A DNA stretch of 64,000 nucleotides from Paractinoplanes abujensis (GCF_014204895.1 NZ_JACHMF010000001.1:3410001-3474000); one strand, 5' to 3'. Shown: positions 1 to 8,553, numbered from the stretch's first letter. Program-made: numbers and translations. The notes: generated by a model not told the origin, from the sequence alone.

Positions 1-1064
1 ACCGCGTCCTCGTGGCGGGCCGGCACCGCGCGGGCCTCGACGCCGAGCGAGATCAGCAGGTGCCCGACCGCCTCGGCCGCGGGCATCGGCCGCTGCCGGT
101 GAAAGCCGTGCAGGTCGATGAAGAGCGCCCCGTCGGGGAAGCTCGCCGCGGCGTCGTGCGCCCACTGCACCACCAGCGCGGTCTTGCCGACGCCGGGCGG
201 GCCGACCACGGCGACGACGGGCAGCGCGGGCCGCTCGACCGCGGACACCAGCTCGTCCAGGCGTTTGAGCTCGGCCGACCGGCCGGTGAAGTAGGCCGCC
301 GCGGGCGGCAGCTCGGCCGGCGGGCGGGCCGGGTCGGCGGGCTGGTCGCGCAGGATCGCGTGCTGCAGGTCGGTGAGCTCGGCGCCGGGTTCGATGCCGA
401 GGCCGGTCACCAGCTTCTCGCGCAGATCGCGGAAGACCTTGAGCGCGTCGGCCTTGCGCCCGGACCCGCTCAGCGCCCGCATGAGCTGGCCGTGCAGGCG
501 TTCCCGGTACGGGTTCTCGCTGGTCAGGACGGTCAGCTCGACCACGGTGGCGGCCCCGTCACCCAGCTCGAGCTCGATGTCGAAACGGCGCTCCAGCGCG
601 GCCAGCCGCCGCTCGGAGAGACGCAACACGTACGTGGCCAGGGCGGGCTCGTCGGCCAGCGCGCCGAACGGCCGGCCCCTCCAGCGAGCCGACGCCGTAC
701 GGAAAAGGTCTCTGGCCACGGCGAGGTCACCCCGCGCGGCGGCCTCCTCGGCGGCGGCGATCCCGGCCTCGAACTCCCCCGCGTCCACCGTCGACGGCTC
801 GGCCACCAGGCGGTACGTGACTCCCTGGCGGAGCACGGCGTCGCGCCCGAGGATGCGGCGCAGCTGATGCACGTAGTTGCGCAGATTCTCCACTGCGGAC
901 GCCGGTGGATGCTCACCCCAGACGGCGTCGACCAGTTCGGGCACCGGGACGGGTTCGTTGAGGCGGCTCAGCAGCACGGCCAGCAGCAGCCGGGGTTTGC
1001 CCGGCGGCACGAGCACCTGTCCGCCGTCCTCGACCTCGAAACCGCCGAGGATCCTGAACCTCAA
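1..1064 (-). CDS. SARP/AfsR-family transcriptional activator (3' part outside window)
   Basis: Seen: a TTG start preceded by AGGGGAC at 1070-1076 gives the typical SARP opening (LRFRILGG). Residues 1-95 read as an OmpR-type winged helix, about 96-245 as the bacterial transcriptional activation (BTAD) repeat domain, and a P-loop GPPGVGKT near residues 288-295 opens an NB-ARC ATPase domain. The reading frame runs off the left edge, so length and C-terminal sensor repeats are unknown. Known: this architecture activates specialised-metabolism or development genes through direct repeats near promoters, with the ATPase acting as a switch. Inference: a large AfsR-like regulator; its targets cannot be told from here. 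TTG was chosen because no ATG or GTG fits the winged helix. Confidence 0.9.
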   Translation of the reverse strand, partial: MRFRILGGFEVEDGGQVLVPPGKPRLLLAVLLSRLNEPVPVPELVDAVWGEHPPASAVENLRNYVHQLRRILGRDAVLRQGVTYRLVAEPSTVDAGEFEAGIAAAEEAAARGDLAVARDLFRTASARWRGRPFGALADEPALATYVLRLSERRLAALERRFDIELELGDGAATVVELTVLTSENPYRERLHGQLMRALSGSGRKADALKVFRDLREKLVTGLGIEPGAELTDLQHAILRDQPADPARPPAELPPAAAYFTGRSAELKRLDELVSAVERPALPVVAVVGPPGVGKTALVVQWAHDAAASFPDGALFIDLHGFHRQRPMPAAEAVGHLLISLGVEARAVPARHEDA

Positions 1065-1299
1065 AACCGTCCCCTGTCGCCGCAGTCGTTCCCCGCAAAG
1101 ATAAAAACGTATGTCGATGCCATCGCCGTGACACTCCCCGAGGCGCCCGCACAGCGATAAAGATCACTCCTCTCCGCCCGCGCATCGGCCGTCCATCCCG
1201 TTGTGCCCGGCCGTTCCGTCGAGGGGCGATCGGATCAATCGACAAGCACCACTGCCGATAGCCTTCGCCGGTCCCCCACCCCGGAAGGTCCCCCTCGTC

Positions 1300-1818
1300 G
1301 TGCGCGCGTTGTTCGTGGTTGCCGTGGCCGTAGTGGCCGGCTTCGTCCTCAGTCCGATGCTCAAGGCGGACGCCGACTGCACCCCGGCCACCCCGGTCGC
1401 GGCGGCGGCGCCGAAGGGGTGGAACAAGGAACAGGTGGCCAACGCCCGCCTGATCGTCACGGTCGGCCAGGACCGCCGGGTGCCCGGCGCGGCGCAGGTG
1501 ATCGCCGTGGCCACGGCCATTCAGGAGTCGCGCCTGCGCAACCTCCCCGGCGGTGACCGCGACTCGATCGGCCTCTTCCAGCAGCGGCCCAGCCAGGGGT
1601 GGGGCACGCCGAAGCAACTGTCCGACCCCGCCTATCAGACGAACAAGTTCTACGACAAGCTGCTGCGGGTCGACGGCTGGCAGAAGATGCGGGTCACCGA
1701 GGCCGCCCAGGCCGTGCAGATCTCGGCCTTCCCGGAGGCGTATCAGAAGCACGTCCCGGCGGCCACCCGCCTGGTCGGCACGCTCAGTGATCAGGCGCCC
1801 TGCAGCAAGGCGACGTAA
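1300..1818 (+). CDS. Exported lysozyme-fold (transglycosylase-like) protein
   Basis: A 172-residue protein with an N-terminal hydrophobic helix (about residues 2-20) followed by a small globular domain. The stretch with QESRL, IGLFQQRPSQGWG and a following AFPEAYQKH resembles the SLT/lysozyme-like fold found in many actinobacterial cell-wall proteins, with the Glu of QESRL as likely catalytic residue. The GTG start at 1300 was chosen because GGAAGG lies at 1283-1288 and the membrane helix begins immediately after; an in-frame ATG-like start at 1201 would add 33 unlikely residues. It stands alone, divergent from the SARP gene. Inference: a membrane-tethered or secreted peptidoglycan-active protein; enzymatic activity is not proven by the motif. 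Confidence 0.75.
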   Translation: MRALFVVAVAVVAGFVLSPMLKADADCTPATPVAAAAPKGWNKEQVANARLIVTVGQDRRVPGAAQVIAVATAIQESRLRNLPGGDRDSIGLFQQRPSQGWGTPKQLSDPAYQTNKFYDKLLRVDGWQKMRVTEAAQAVQISAFPEAYQKHVPAATRLVGTLSDQAPCSKAT

Positions 1819-1846
1819 GCTCCCGGTTTCGTGCCACCCGGTCCGG

Positions 1847-1864
1847 CTTTATCTGGGCCTTATC
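1847..1864 (+). promoter_or_regulatory. Direct repeat CTTTATC-N4-CCTTATC before the glycosyltransferase pair
   Basis: Two TTATC cores start at 1849 and 1860, exactly 11 bp apart, 23 nt before the GTG start of the glycosyltransferase. The same 18-bp arrangement occurs at 4062-4079 before the response regulator gene. An 11-bp direct-repeat spacing is what OmpR-family response regulators usually bind. Inference: operator for the neighbouring two-component system. Confidence 0.6.
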
Positions 1865-1887
1865 GCCGTCTGAGCATCGTTTTTCGG

Positions 1888-2865
1888 GTGAAGTCTTACG
1901 AGGGAACACCGCAACTGTCGGTAGTAGTGCCGGTCTTCAACGAGGAAGACGTGCTGCCGCTGTTCGCCGGGCGGATGCGGCCCGTGCTCGACGGCCTCGA
2001 CGTGTCGTACGAGGTGCTCACCGTCGACGACGGCAGCCGCGACGCCACCCCGGCGGTGCTCGCACGGATGCGCCAGACCTGGCCGCAGCTGCGGGTCGTC
2101 CGGCTGCGGCGCAACGCCGGCCACCAGAACGCGCTCACCGCCGGGCTGCACCGGGCCCGCGGCCGTTACGTGGTCAGCATCGACGTCGACCTGCAGGACC
2201 CGCCCGAGGTCATCGCGGACATGCTGGCGCTGGCCGAGCGCGAGCAGCTCGACGTGGTGCACGGCGTGCGCACCGACCGGAGCACCGACAGCCCGTTCAA
2301 GCGCTGGACGGCCGGGTGGTACTACCGGCTCATCCGGCGGGTGGTCGGGGCCGAGGTGCCGCACAACGCCGGCGATTTCCGCCTGCTCAGCCGCACCGCC
2401 GTGGACGCCCTGACCGAGCTGCCGGAGCAGTTGCCGGTCTATCGCCTGCTGGTGCCGTGGCTGGGCCTGCCCGGCGGCGAGGTGCCGTACGCCCGGGCCC
2501 CGCGCGCGGCCGGCCGCTCCAAGTATCCGCTGGCCAAGATGGTGCGGCTGGCCCTGGACAGCATCACCGGTTTCTCGGCGGCCCCGCTGCGGGTCGCGAC
2601 CTGGCTGGGCTGCGCGGGCATCGTCCTGTGCTTCGCGATGGCCGCGGCCGTGCTCGGCGCCTACCTGTGGGGCAGCGTGGTGCCCGGCTGGACGTCGATG
2701 TTCGTGGCGCTGGTCTTCCTGGGCGCGCTGCAGCTGCTCTGCCTGGGCCTGCTCGGCGAGTACGTGGCCCGCATCTTCACCTCGGTCCAGGGCCGTCCCG
2801 CGTACGTGGTCACGTACGACTCCGCGGTGACCGGCACCCGGCGCCCGGCCGGAGTGTCGTCGTGA
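1888..2865 (+). CDS. GT2 polyprenyl-phosphate glycosyltransferase (GtrB/DPM-like)
   Basis: A 326-residue family 2 glycosyltransferase. Residues about 8-230 form the GT-A domain: VVPVFNEE opens it, TVDDGSRD carries the first acidic pair and DVDLQDPPEVI the metal-binding DxD-type motif. Two C-terminal membrane helices (about 232-256 and 266-292) place it with GtrB/ArnC/DPM1-like enzymes that load a sugar onto polyprenyl phosphate at the inner membrane face. The GTG at 1888 was chosen because the family motif starts a few residues later; the longer frame from 1831 has no support and would run over the TTATC repeat. Its stop overlaps the next start (GTGA). Inference: makes the lipid-linked sugar donor for the adjacent GT-C enzyme. 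Confidence 0.85.
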   Translation: MKSYEGTPQLSVVVPVFNEEDVLPLFAGRMRPVLDGLDVSYEVLTVDDGSRDATPAVLARMRQTWPQLRVVRLRRNAGHQNALTAGLHRARGRYVVSIDVDLQDPPEVIADMLALAEREQLDVVHGVRTDRSTDSPFKRWTAGWYYRLIRRVVGAEVPHNAGDFRLLSRTAVDALTELPEQLPVYRLLVPWLGLPGGEVPYARAPRAAGRSKYPLAKMVRLALDSITGFSAAPLRVATWLGCAGIVLCFAMAAAVLGAYLWGSVVPGWTSMFVALVFLGALQLLCLGLLGEYVARIFTSVQGRPAYVVTYDSAVTGTRRPAGVSS

Positions 2866-4052
2866 CCGCGACAGCCTTCGCCGAGCCGGATCTGGACCTC
2901 CGGGTCGAGGCCGGGGTTCACCGTCCGTGGCGGTCGGCCTGGCTCGCGGCCGCGGCGGTGTGGTCGGCCACCGCTGTCTTCCATCTGCTGGTCGGTGCGT
3001 TCGCGTGGCTGACCTACCAGGGCACCGGGCCCGCCCCCGGCCTGTGGTCGGCGTTCCTCGGGTGGAACAACTGGGACGCCCAGCACTACGTGCGGATCGC
3101 CGAGAGCGGCTACGCCGGCCTCACCGCCGGCTACCCGGCCTTCTTCCCGCTGTACCCGCTGCTCATCCACGTGTTCGACCCGGTGCTGCCGGGCGGCGGG
3201 ATGGTCAGTGCCCTCGTGGTGGCCAACGCGGCCGCGTTCGGCGCCCTGGCCGTGCTTTACCGGCTGGCCGACCACGAGTTCGGGCCGCGGGTGGCCCAGC
3301 GCGCGGCCTGGTACCTGGCCGTCTTCCCGATGGGGTTCTTCCTGTTCATCGGCTACAACGAGTCGCTCTTCCTGCTGCTGATGGTGGGCGCGCTCTACGC
3401 CGCGCGGCGCGGGCACTGGTGGGTGGCGGGCACGCTGGGCGCGTTCTCGTCGGCCACCCGGCTGTTCGGCCTGCTGCTGATCCTGCCGCTGGCCGTCGAA
3501 TACGTGCGCCAGGCCGGCTGGCGACCCCGCCGGGACGTGGCGGCGCTGGCCCTGGTGCCGCTGGGAGTGCTGGCATACAGCCTTTACTGCCTGATCGAGC
3601 TGGGCAACCCGCTGCAGTTCAGCATCGCCCAGGACGAGTGGGGCCGGCGGTACACGGTTCCCGGCGGGGCGTGGCTGACCTCGCTGACGCAGATCTTCGG
3701 GCACGGGCCGCTGCACAAGGACACCCTTGGAGCGCTCCTGGACGCGAGCACGATCCTGATCGCGGTGGTGCTGCTGATCCTGTGCGTGAAGGGCCCGTTC
3801 ACCTTCCGGCGGGACCAGCGCTACCTGGTCGTGCAGGGCGCGATCACCCTTGTCATGCTGATGTCGACCGAGGTCGGCGGGCGGGCGATGCAGTCGGCGG
3901 CGCGCTACGCGATGGAGGCGGTGGCGATCTTCCTGGTGCTGGCCCGGATGGGCGCCAACCGGACCCTCGACCGTACGGTCCTGGTCGTCGGGACCGCCCT
4001 GCACGCGGCGCTGCTGGTGGTCTTCATGGCCGGCACGTTCCTCGTCGCGTGA
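2862..4052 (+). CDS. Membrane mannosyltransferase, PIG-V-like GT-C
   Basis: A 396-residue polytopic membrane protein starting with GTG inside the stop of the upstream gene (4-nt overlap), so the two are translationally coupled. The first large external loop carries WNNWDAQHYVRIAESGY, matching the conserved W-D-x-x-H-Y element of PIG-V/GT76-type enzymes that use polyprenyl-phosphate sugars. About nine to ten hydrophobic helices follow. Known: GT-C enzymes take their sugar from a lipid-linked donor on the outer membrane face. Inference: it consumes the donor made by the GT2 partner to glycosylate a cell-wall glycan, lipid or exported protein; the acceptor is unknown. Confidence 0.8.
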   Translation: MTATAFAEPDLDLRVEAGVHRPWRSAWLAAAAVWSATAVFHLLVGAFAWLTYQGTGPAPGLWSAFLGWNNWDAQHYVRIAESGYAGLTAGYPAFFPLYPLLIHVFDPVLPGGGMVSALVVANAAAFGALAVLYRLADHEFGPRVAQRAAWYLAVFPMGFFLFIGYNESLFLLLMVGALYAARRGHWWVAGTLGAFSSATRLFGLLLILPLAVEYVRQAGWRPRRDVAALALVPLGVLAYSLYCLIELGNPLQFSIAQDEWGRRYTVPGGAWLTSLTQIFGHGPLHKDTLGALLDASTILIAVVLLILCVKGPFTFRRDQRYLVVQGAITLVMLMSTEVGGRAMQSAARYAMEAVAIFLVLARMGANRTLDRTVLVVGTALHAALLVVFMAGTFLVA

Positions 4053-4061
4053 AAACCGCGT

Positions 4062-4079
4062 CTTTATCGCCGCCTTATC
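4062..4079 (+). promoter_or_regulatory. Direct repeat CTTTATC-N4-CCTTATC before the response regulator
   Basis: TTATC cores at 4064 and 4075, again exactly 11 bp apart, matching the site at 1847-1864 at nearly every position outside the 4-5 nt spacer. It lies 14 nt before the ATG of the response regulator and I see no Shine-Dalgarno sequence in between, so the transcript may be leaderless and the site may overlap the promoter. Inference: autoregulatory operator. Confidence 0.6.
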
Positions 4080-4093
4080 CCGATCATGGCAGC

Positions 4094-4765
4094 ATGGCCC
4101 GCGTGCGAGTTCTGGTGGCGGACGACGAGCGGCTGCTGGCCGACACGGTCGCCGTCGGTCTGCGGCGGGCGACCATGGCGGTCGACGTGGCCTACACCGG
4201 CGGCCAGGCACTCGAGAAGATCCAGGTCAATCGGTACGACGTGGCGGTGCTGGACCGGGACATGCCCGACGGCACCGGCGACGACGTGTGCCGCTGGATC
4301 GCCGAGCACCGCCTCGCGACCCGGGTGCTGCTGCTCACCGCGGCCTGCGGCGTCTACGACCGGGTGGAGGGTCTCGGGCTGGGCGCCGACGACTACCTGA
4401 CCAAGCCGTTCGCCTTCGCCGAGCTGGTGGCCCGGGTGCAGGCGCTGGCCCGCCGGACGGCCCCGGCCCTGCCGCCGGTGCTCGAGCGCGAAGGGGTCGT
4501 GCTCGACGTGGCGACCCGTACGGCGAGCCGGGACGGGCGGTCACTGGACCTCACCAACAAGGAGTTCGGCGTCCTGCACGCGCTGATGCGCGCCCAGGGG
4601 CAGGCGGTGACCACCGAGGACCTGCTGGAACAGGTCTGGGACGAGCACACCGACCCGTTCAGCAACGTCGTGCGGGTGACCGTGTCCACGCTGCGCCGCA
4701 AACTGGGCGAACCGCAGGTCGTGCAGACCGTGCCGCGGGCCGGATACCGCCTCGGGCTGCCCTGA
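4094..4765 (+). CDS. OmpR-family response regulator
   Basis: A 223-residue two-domain regulator. The receiver domain (1-120) has the acidic pocket VADDE, phospho-acceptor Asp54 in VLDRDMPDG and the conserved Lys104 in YLTKPF. Residues about 130-222 are an OmpR-type winged helix ending NVVRVTVSTLRRKLG...TVPRAGYRL. The ATG at 4094 gives the canonical opening MARVRVLVADDE. The stop shares one base with the start of the kinase gene (TGATG). The direct repeat 14 nt upstream is probably its own binding site. Inference: controls itself and the glycosyltransferase pair, linking an envelope signal to surface glycosylation. Confidence 0.93.
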   Translation: MARVRVLVADDERLLADTVAVGLRRATMAVDVAYTGGQALEKIQVNRYDVAVLDRDMPDGTGDDVCRWIAEHRLATRVLLLTAACGVYDRVEGLGLGADDYLTKPFAFAELVARVQALARRTAPALPPVLEREGVVLDVATRTASRDGRSLDLTNKEFGVLHALMRAQGQAVTTEDLLEQVWDEHTDPFSNVVRVTVSTLRRKLGEPQVVQTVPRAGYRLGLP

Positions 4766-5802
4766 TGGGGCTGCGGGCCCGCCTGGTCGTGGCCACGGCG
4801 GTCACGGTCACGTGGGTCTTCGTCGCCCAGTTCCTCTGGTACAAGCTGCCGCTGCTGCCGACCTGGTATCCCTGCTACGAGGACATCGACGGCATGGAGT
4901 GCCGGATCAGCCGCAAGATCCCGATCGACAACGTCGTGCAGTGGGGCATCGTGCTCGGGGTGACTCTCCTGCTCGTGCCGTTGCTGATCTGGTGGGTGCT
5001 GGTGCCCGTACGCCGGATGCTGCCGCTCATCGAGCAGATCGGCCCGCAGAACCTCGGCCACCGGATCCGCCCCGGACGCGGCCGCGACGAGCTCAAACGG
5101 CTGGGCCGGGCGCTCGACACGATGATGAACGGCATCGCCGCGGGCTACGAGGGGCAACGTACGTTCGCGGCCAACGCCTCGCACGAACTGCGCACCCCGC
5201 TCGCCCTGCAGCGCACGCTGATCGAGGTGGGCATGGCCGAGCCGCTCACTCCGGAACAGTCGGCCCTGCTGGCCAGCCAGTTGCTGGAGACCAACGCCCG
5301 CAACGAGCGCCTCATCGAGGGCCTGCTGGTGCTCAGCCAGGCCGACCAAGGGCTGGCCACGCGCACCCCGCAAGCCCTGGACCGCATCGCTGCCGCCGTC
5401 ACGGAAGCGCACGCGGGGGCGGCCGCTGACGCCGACGTCAAGATCAAGACCGAGCTGACCCCGTACGGGATCGAAGGCGACGGGGTGCTGCTGGAACGCC
5501 TGCTCCGCAACCTGGTCCACAACGCGATCAAATACAACCGGCCGGGCGGCACGGTGACCGTGACCGTCGGCGCCGCCCTGGTCGTGGCGAACACCGGCCC
5601 GGTGGTGCCGGCCGAGGAGGTGGGCCGGCTGTTCGAGCCGTTCACCCGGCTGGCCACCGACCGGATCGACCACAGCGGCGGCAGCGGGCTCGGCCTGGCC
5701 ATCGCCCGCTCGATCGTGCAGGCCCACGGCGGCACGATCACCGCGACCCCGGCCGAGGGCGGCGGCCTGCGCGTCGTCGTCCACCTGCCCCGCGCCGCCT
5801 GA
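4765..5802 (+). CDS. Sensor histidine kinase
   Basis: A 345-residue kinase, partner of the preceding regulator. A first membrane helix (about 8-28), a short external segment of about 30 residues containing two cysteines (WYPCYEDIDGMECR), a second helix (about 57-80), HAMP, then a HisKA domain with phospho-His140 in ASHELRTP and an HATPase_c domain (N box LVHNAIKYN, G box SGLGLAIARS). The tiny external loop suggests that it senses membrane state or works with a partner instead of binding a large ligand. The Cys pair could form a disulfide outside the cell; that is inference. Confidence 0.92.
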   Translation: MGLRARLVVATAVTVTWVFVAQFLWYKLPLLPTWYPCYEDIDGMECRISRKIPIDNVVQWGIVLGVTLLLVPLLIWWVLVPVRRMLPLIEQIGPQNLGHRIRPGRGRDELKRLGRALDTMMNGIAAGYEGQRTFAANASHELRTPLALQRTLIEVGMAEPLTPEQSALLASQLLETNARNERLIEGLLVLSQADQGLATRTPQALDRIAAAVTEAHAGAAADADVKIKTELTPYGIEGDGVLLERLLRNLVHNAIKYNRPGGTVTVTVGAALVVANTGPVVPAEEVGRLFEPFTRLATDRIDHSGGSGLGLAIARSIVQAHGGTITATPAEGGGLRVVVHLPRAA

Positions 5803-5934
5803 CCCCACCCCTGCTGACGCCCTGCGCCACGCCGGCCTGCCCGGCCAAACCCGTGGCGGCCTGCGGCTCGCCGTCCGGCTCCGGCCCACCCCGGCCGACC
5901 CCATGGCTGCCTGCGTCCCGCCGGCCCGCCCGGC

Positions 5935-7077
5935 CTACCCCATGGCGGCCAGGAAGTCGGAGTAGAACAGGCCCAGGCCGACGGCCACGCAGATGCCGGC
6001 CACGATCCAGAACCGGACCACGATGTTGACCTCGCTCCACCCGGCCAGCTCGAAGTGGTGATGCAGCGGCACCATCCGGAACACACGCCGCCCGGTGGTG
6101 CGGAACGACACGATCTGGATCACCCAGGTCACCGTGATCAGCACGAACAGCCCGCCGATCAGGATCGCCAGCAGCGTGGTGCGGGTGGCCACCGCGAGCC
6201 CGCCGATCAGGCCGCCCAGCGCCAGCGAACCCACGTCACCCATGAAGATCCGCGCCGGCGACGTGTTCCACCACAGGAAGCCCAGGCAGGCGGCGGCCGC
6301 CGCGGCCGCGATCATGGCGATCTCCAGCGGGTCGCGGACCTGATAGCAGTAGATGTCCGCGCGGGCGTACCCGTCGTCGGCGCACCAGTGCCGGTACTGC
6401 CAGAAACCGATCAGCGCGTACGCCCCCAGCACCAGCACCGACGCGCCGGTGGCCAGCCCGTCGAGGCCGTCGGTGAGGTTCACCCCGTTCGACATCGCCG
6501 TGATGACGAAGACGAACATCATCACCGAGCCCACCTTGCCGACGTCGAGCCAGCTGATGTCGCGGATCAGCGAGATGTTCTCGCTGGCCACGGTCTGGCC
6601 GTTCGTGCTGGCCATGTAGAGCGCGGCCACCCCGAACCCGCCGCCGACGATCGCCTGGCCGAGCAGCTTGCCCTTGGCCGACAGCCCGTCGGAGTTGCGC
6701 CGGCGCACCTTGAGGAAGTCGTCCAGGAAGCCGACCACACCGCAGAAGACGAACAGCCCGAGCAGCACGAGGGCCGTCATGGTCGGCCCCTCCTGCGCGA
6801 TCTGCCGTTCGGGCAGGGTGGTCAGCGCGATGTGCCCGGCCACGTACGCGATCACCGTGGCCAGGATGAACGCGACGCCACCCATCGTGGGGGTGCCCGT
6901 CTTGGTCAGGTGGGTGGCCGGCCCGATCGACCGGATGGGCTGGCCCGCCTTGAGCGCGGTGAAGACGCGGATCGCTATCGGCGTGGTGAACAGGGAGACG
7001 ATGAACGCGACCGCGGCCGCGACGATGACCGCCCTCACGAGCGACGGTCCGGTGCGAAATCCTCGGTCACGGGACAT
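5935..7077 (-). CDS. mraY: Phospho-N-acetylmuramoyl-pentapeptide transferase (MraY)
   Basis: A 380-residue integral membrane enzyme that transfers phospho-MurNAc-pentapeptide from UDP to undecaprenyl phosphate, making lipid I. All family signatures are present: FLDDF at 117-121, [10 protein letters not shown] from residue 200, [11 protein letters not shown] at 279-289 and PLHHHFE at 337-343, with about ten membrane helices. It is odd in position: mraY is normally in the dcw cluster between murF and murD, but here it stands alone beside a two-component system and a sigma factor. Slight length excess over typical actinobacterial MraY comes from loops around residues 155-170 and 228-248. Inference: a second, possibly stress- or antibiotic-related copy, unless the dcw copy is missing. 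Confidence 0.93.
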   Translation of the reverse strand: MSRDRGFRTGPSLVRAVIVAAAVAFIVSLFTTPIAIRVFTALKAGQPIRSIGPATHLTKTGTPTMGGVAFILATVIAYVAGHIALTTLPERQIAQEGPTMTALVLLGLFVFCGVVGFLDDFLKVRRRNSDGLSAKGKLLGQAIVGGGFGVAALYMASTNGQTVASENISLIRDISWLDVGKVGSVMMFVFVITAMSNGVNLTDGLDGLATGASVLVLGAYALIGFWQYRHWCADDGYARADIYCYQVRDPLEIAMIAAAAAAACLGFLWWNTSPARIFMGDVGSLALGGLIGGLAVATRTTLLAILIGGLFVLITVTWVIQIVSFRTTGRRVFRMVPLHHHFELAGWSEVNIVVRFWIVAGICVAVGLGLFYSDFLAAMG

Positions 7078-7134
7078 GAGCTTGCCATCCGGCGGCGAGC
7101 GGCCCGCCCGCGGGCTCAGATCTCGCCCGCGGGC

Positions 7135-7272
7135 TCAGACGAAGAACGCGTTGATCGCCTGGACGAGCGCCTCGACGACGGTGCCGAAGCGGCCGCGCCG
7201 GTTGTGCAGACCACGGTGGCGACGCATGTCAGCGGGCCGGACGGGACGTTCGAGCTCGATGTCGGAAGTCAT
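7135..7272 (-). CDS. Small hypothetical protein, 45 residues
   Basis: An ATG-to-TGA frame just upstream of mraY on the same strand. The peptide is basic in the middle (MRRHRGLHNRRGRFG) and ends in an amphipathic or hydrophobic stretch (VVEALVQAINAFFV). I see no strong ribosome site. The 3' end abuts an 18-bp direct duplication (about 7103-7140). I do not recognise it; it could be a real small basic protein or a chance frame in GC-rich DNA. Confidence 0.4.
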   Translation of the reverse strand: MTSDIELERPVRPADMRRHRGLHNRRGRFGTVVEALVQAINAFFV

Positions 7273-7321
7273 GCCCGTCAACCTATGAGCGGACCGCCCC
7301 CGCCCGCGTGAGCCGCCGTAC

Positions 7322-8035
7322 TCAATAGTGCCTGGGTGTGCCGTCGGCGTCGTACGCTCGCAGGTCGGTCAGAACGGCTGGGCGCTGCCCCTGGGTGAAG
7401 TCGAACCAGAAGATCTGGGCCTTGTCCGGGGGCTCGAAACCGCTCCACGGGACCCGCTTCGCCTCGACCGTACGGCCGGTGGACTCGTCACGGGCGGTGA
7501 TCCTGGTGGCGTCGCCGACGTAGTAGCCGAAAGTCGGGGTCGTACGGCCGTTGACCAAGCGTCCGGCCTGCACGGCGTGGAAGCCCGGCGCCATCCGACC
7601 GGCGCCCTGGTCGCGGCCCACGACCTCGGCGGTGAAGTCGTCGATGGTGCCCGTCTTGGTGCGCCCCAGAATCAACGTGAGTGTTTCGTCCAGATTATTC
7701 GGGTCGGCCGTCTCGACGTACAGGATCCAGCGCCGGCCCTCGGCCTGCCGGCCCGTCTCGACAACGGTGCCCAGCACACCCGGAGCCGAGGAGTTGAGGG
7801 CGGACGGCACCGGTATCGACGGGCCGGCCACCGGGATCGAGCCGCCCAGACCGGCCATCTGGTGGCCACCGATCAGCAGGGCCGCCACCGTCAGCGCGGA
7901 CGCGCCACCGACGACGACCCGGCGCCGGCGCCGCAGGCGGCCCCCGGCGGTCATCACCTGCTGCAGATCCACGGGCACGGGCTCGAAGCCGGGCGGCGAA
8001 TGCATGGCGTCCTTCAGTTCTTCCAGCTGCGTCAC
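7322..8035 (-). CDS. Single-pass membrane protein, probable sigma-factor partner
   Basis: A 237-residue protein: short cytoplasmic N-terminus (about 1-37, basic RLRRRRR just before the membrane), one transmembrane helix (about 38-58) and an external domain of about 175 residues of unknown fold. The GTG start overlaps the stop of the upstream ECF sigma gene by four bases, the usual arrangement for a sigma factor and its membrane partner in SigE-type pairs of Micromonosporaceae and Streptomyces. No zinc-binding anti-sigma motif (HxxxCxxC) is visible, so anti-sigma action is inferred from position only. Confidence 0.75.
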   Translation of the reverse strand: MTQLEELKDAMHSPPGFEPVPVDLQQVMTAGGRLRRRRRVVVGGASALTVAALLIGGHQMAGLGGSIPVAGPSIPVPSALNSSAPGVLGTVVETGRQAEGRRWILYVETADPNNLDETLTLILGRTKTGTIDDFTAEVVGRDQGAGRMAPGFHAVQAGRLVNGRTTPTFGYYVGDATRITARDESTGRTVEAKRVPWSGFEPPDKAQIFWFDFTQGQRPAVLTDLRAYDADGTPRHY

Positions 8036-8553
8036 AGTCCTACCCCTGCTTCCGTCTCGGTACGTAGCGGCGGCACCAGGCCGGCCGTGATGCGCAGCTT
8101 CGCCAGGGCACGCGAATTGAGGCTCTTCACCGTGCCCGCGGACAGGCCCAGTTCGCGGGCCACCTCGGCCTCGCTGGCGTCGAAGAAATGCCGCAGCACG
8201 ATCACCGCCCGTTCCCGCGGCGACAACCCCTGCAACACACCGATCAGCCAGCGCCGTTTCGACACGACATCGGCAACGTCCTGCGTGGCCGGCTGCTCCG
8301 GCATGACCTCGGTCGCGTACTCCCGCATCGGCCGGCGCCACTGGTCGGTCACCAGGTTGGTGAGCACCGTACGGGCGTACGCGTAAGGGTCTTTGCGGCG
8401 AACCCGCCCCCAGGCGGCGTAAACCCGGACGAGGGTGGCCTGCGCCGCCTCCTCGGCCTGATGCCGGTCACCGGTGAGCAGATACGCCGCCCTTTGCAGC
8501 CGCGCGGAACTCGCCTGCGCGAACGCGATGAAGTCGTCGTCACCGCGGGCCAT
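8032..8553 (-). CDS. SigE-family ECF RNA polymerase sigma factor
   Basis: A 173-residue group 4 sigma factor. Region 2 spans about residues 8-80 (LQRAAYLLTGDRHQAEEAAQ, then the YAYARTVLTN stretch), region 4 about 100-160 with LSPRERAVIVLRHF and the helix-turn-helix SEAEVARELGLSAGTVKS. ATG is preceded by GAAAGG seven bases away. Coupled by a GTGA overlap to the membrane protein downstream. Known: this subfamily (SACE/SigE type) is abundant in actinomycetes and often paired with a single-pass membrane protein. The signal and regulon are unknown. Confidence 0.9.
   Translation of the reverse strand: MARGDDDFIAFAQASSARLQRAAYLLTGDRHQAEEAAQATLVRVYAAWGRVRRKDPYAYARTVLTNLVTDQWRRPMREYATEVMPEQPATQDVADVVSKRRWLIGVLQGLSPRERAVIVLRHFFDASEAEVARELGLSAGTVKSLNSRALAKLRITAGLVPPLRTETEAGVGL

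Noticed and set aside
913..1752. Leftward 279-codon frame upstream of the SARP gene
   Set aside because: It is the antisense and out-of-frame shadow of the SARP start and of the rightward lysozyme-fold gene; the protein is Arg/Gly-rich and without a recognisable domain.
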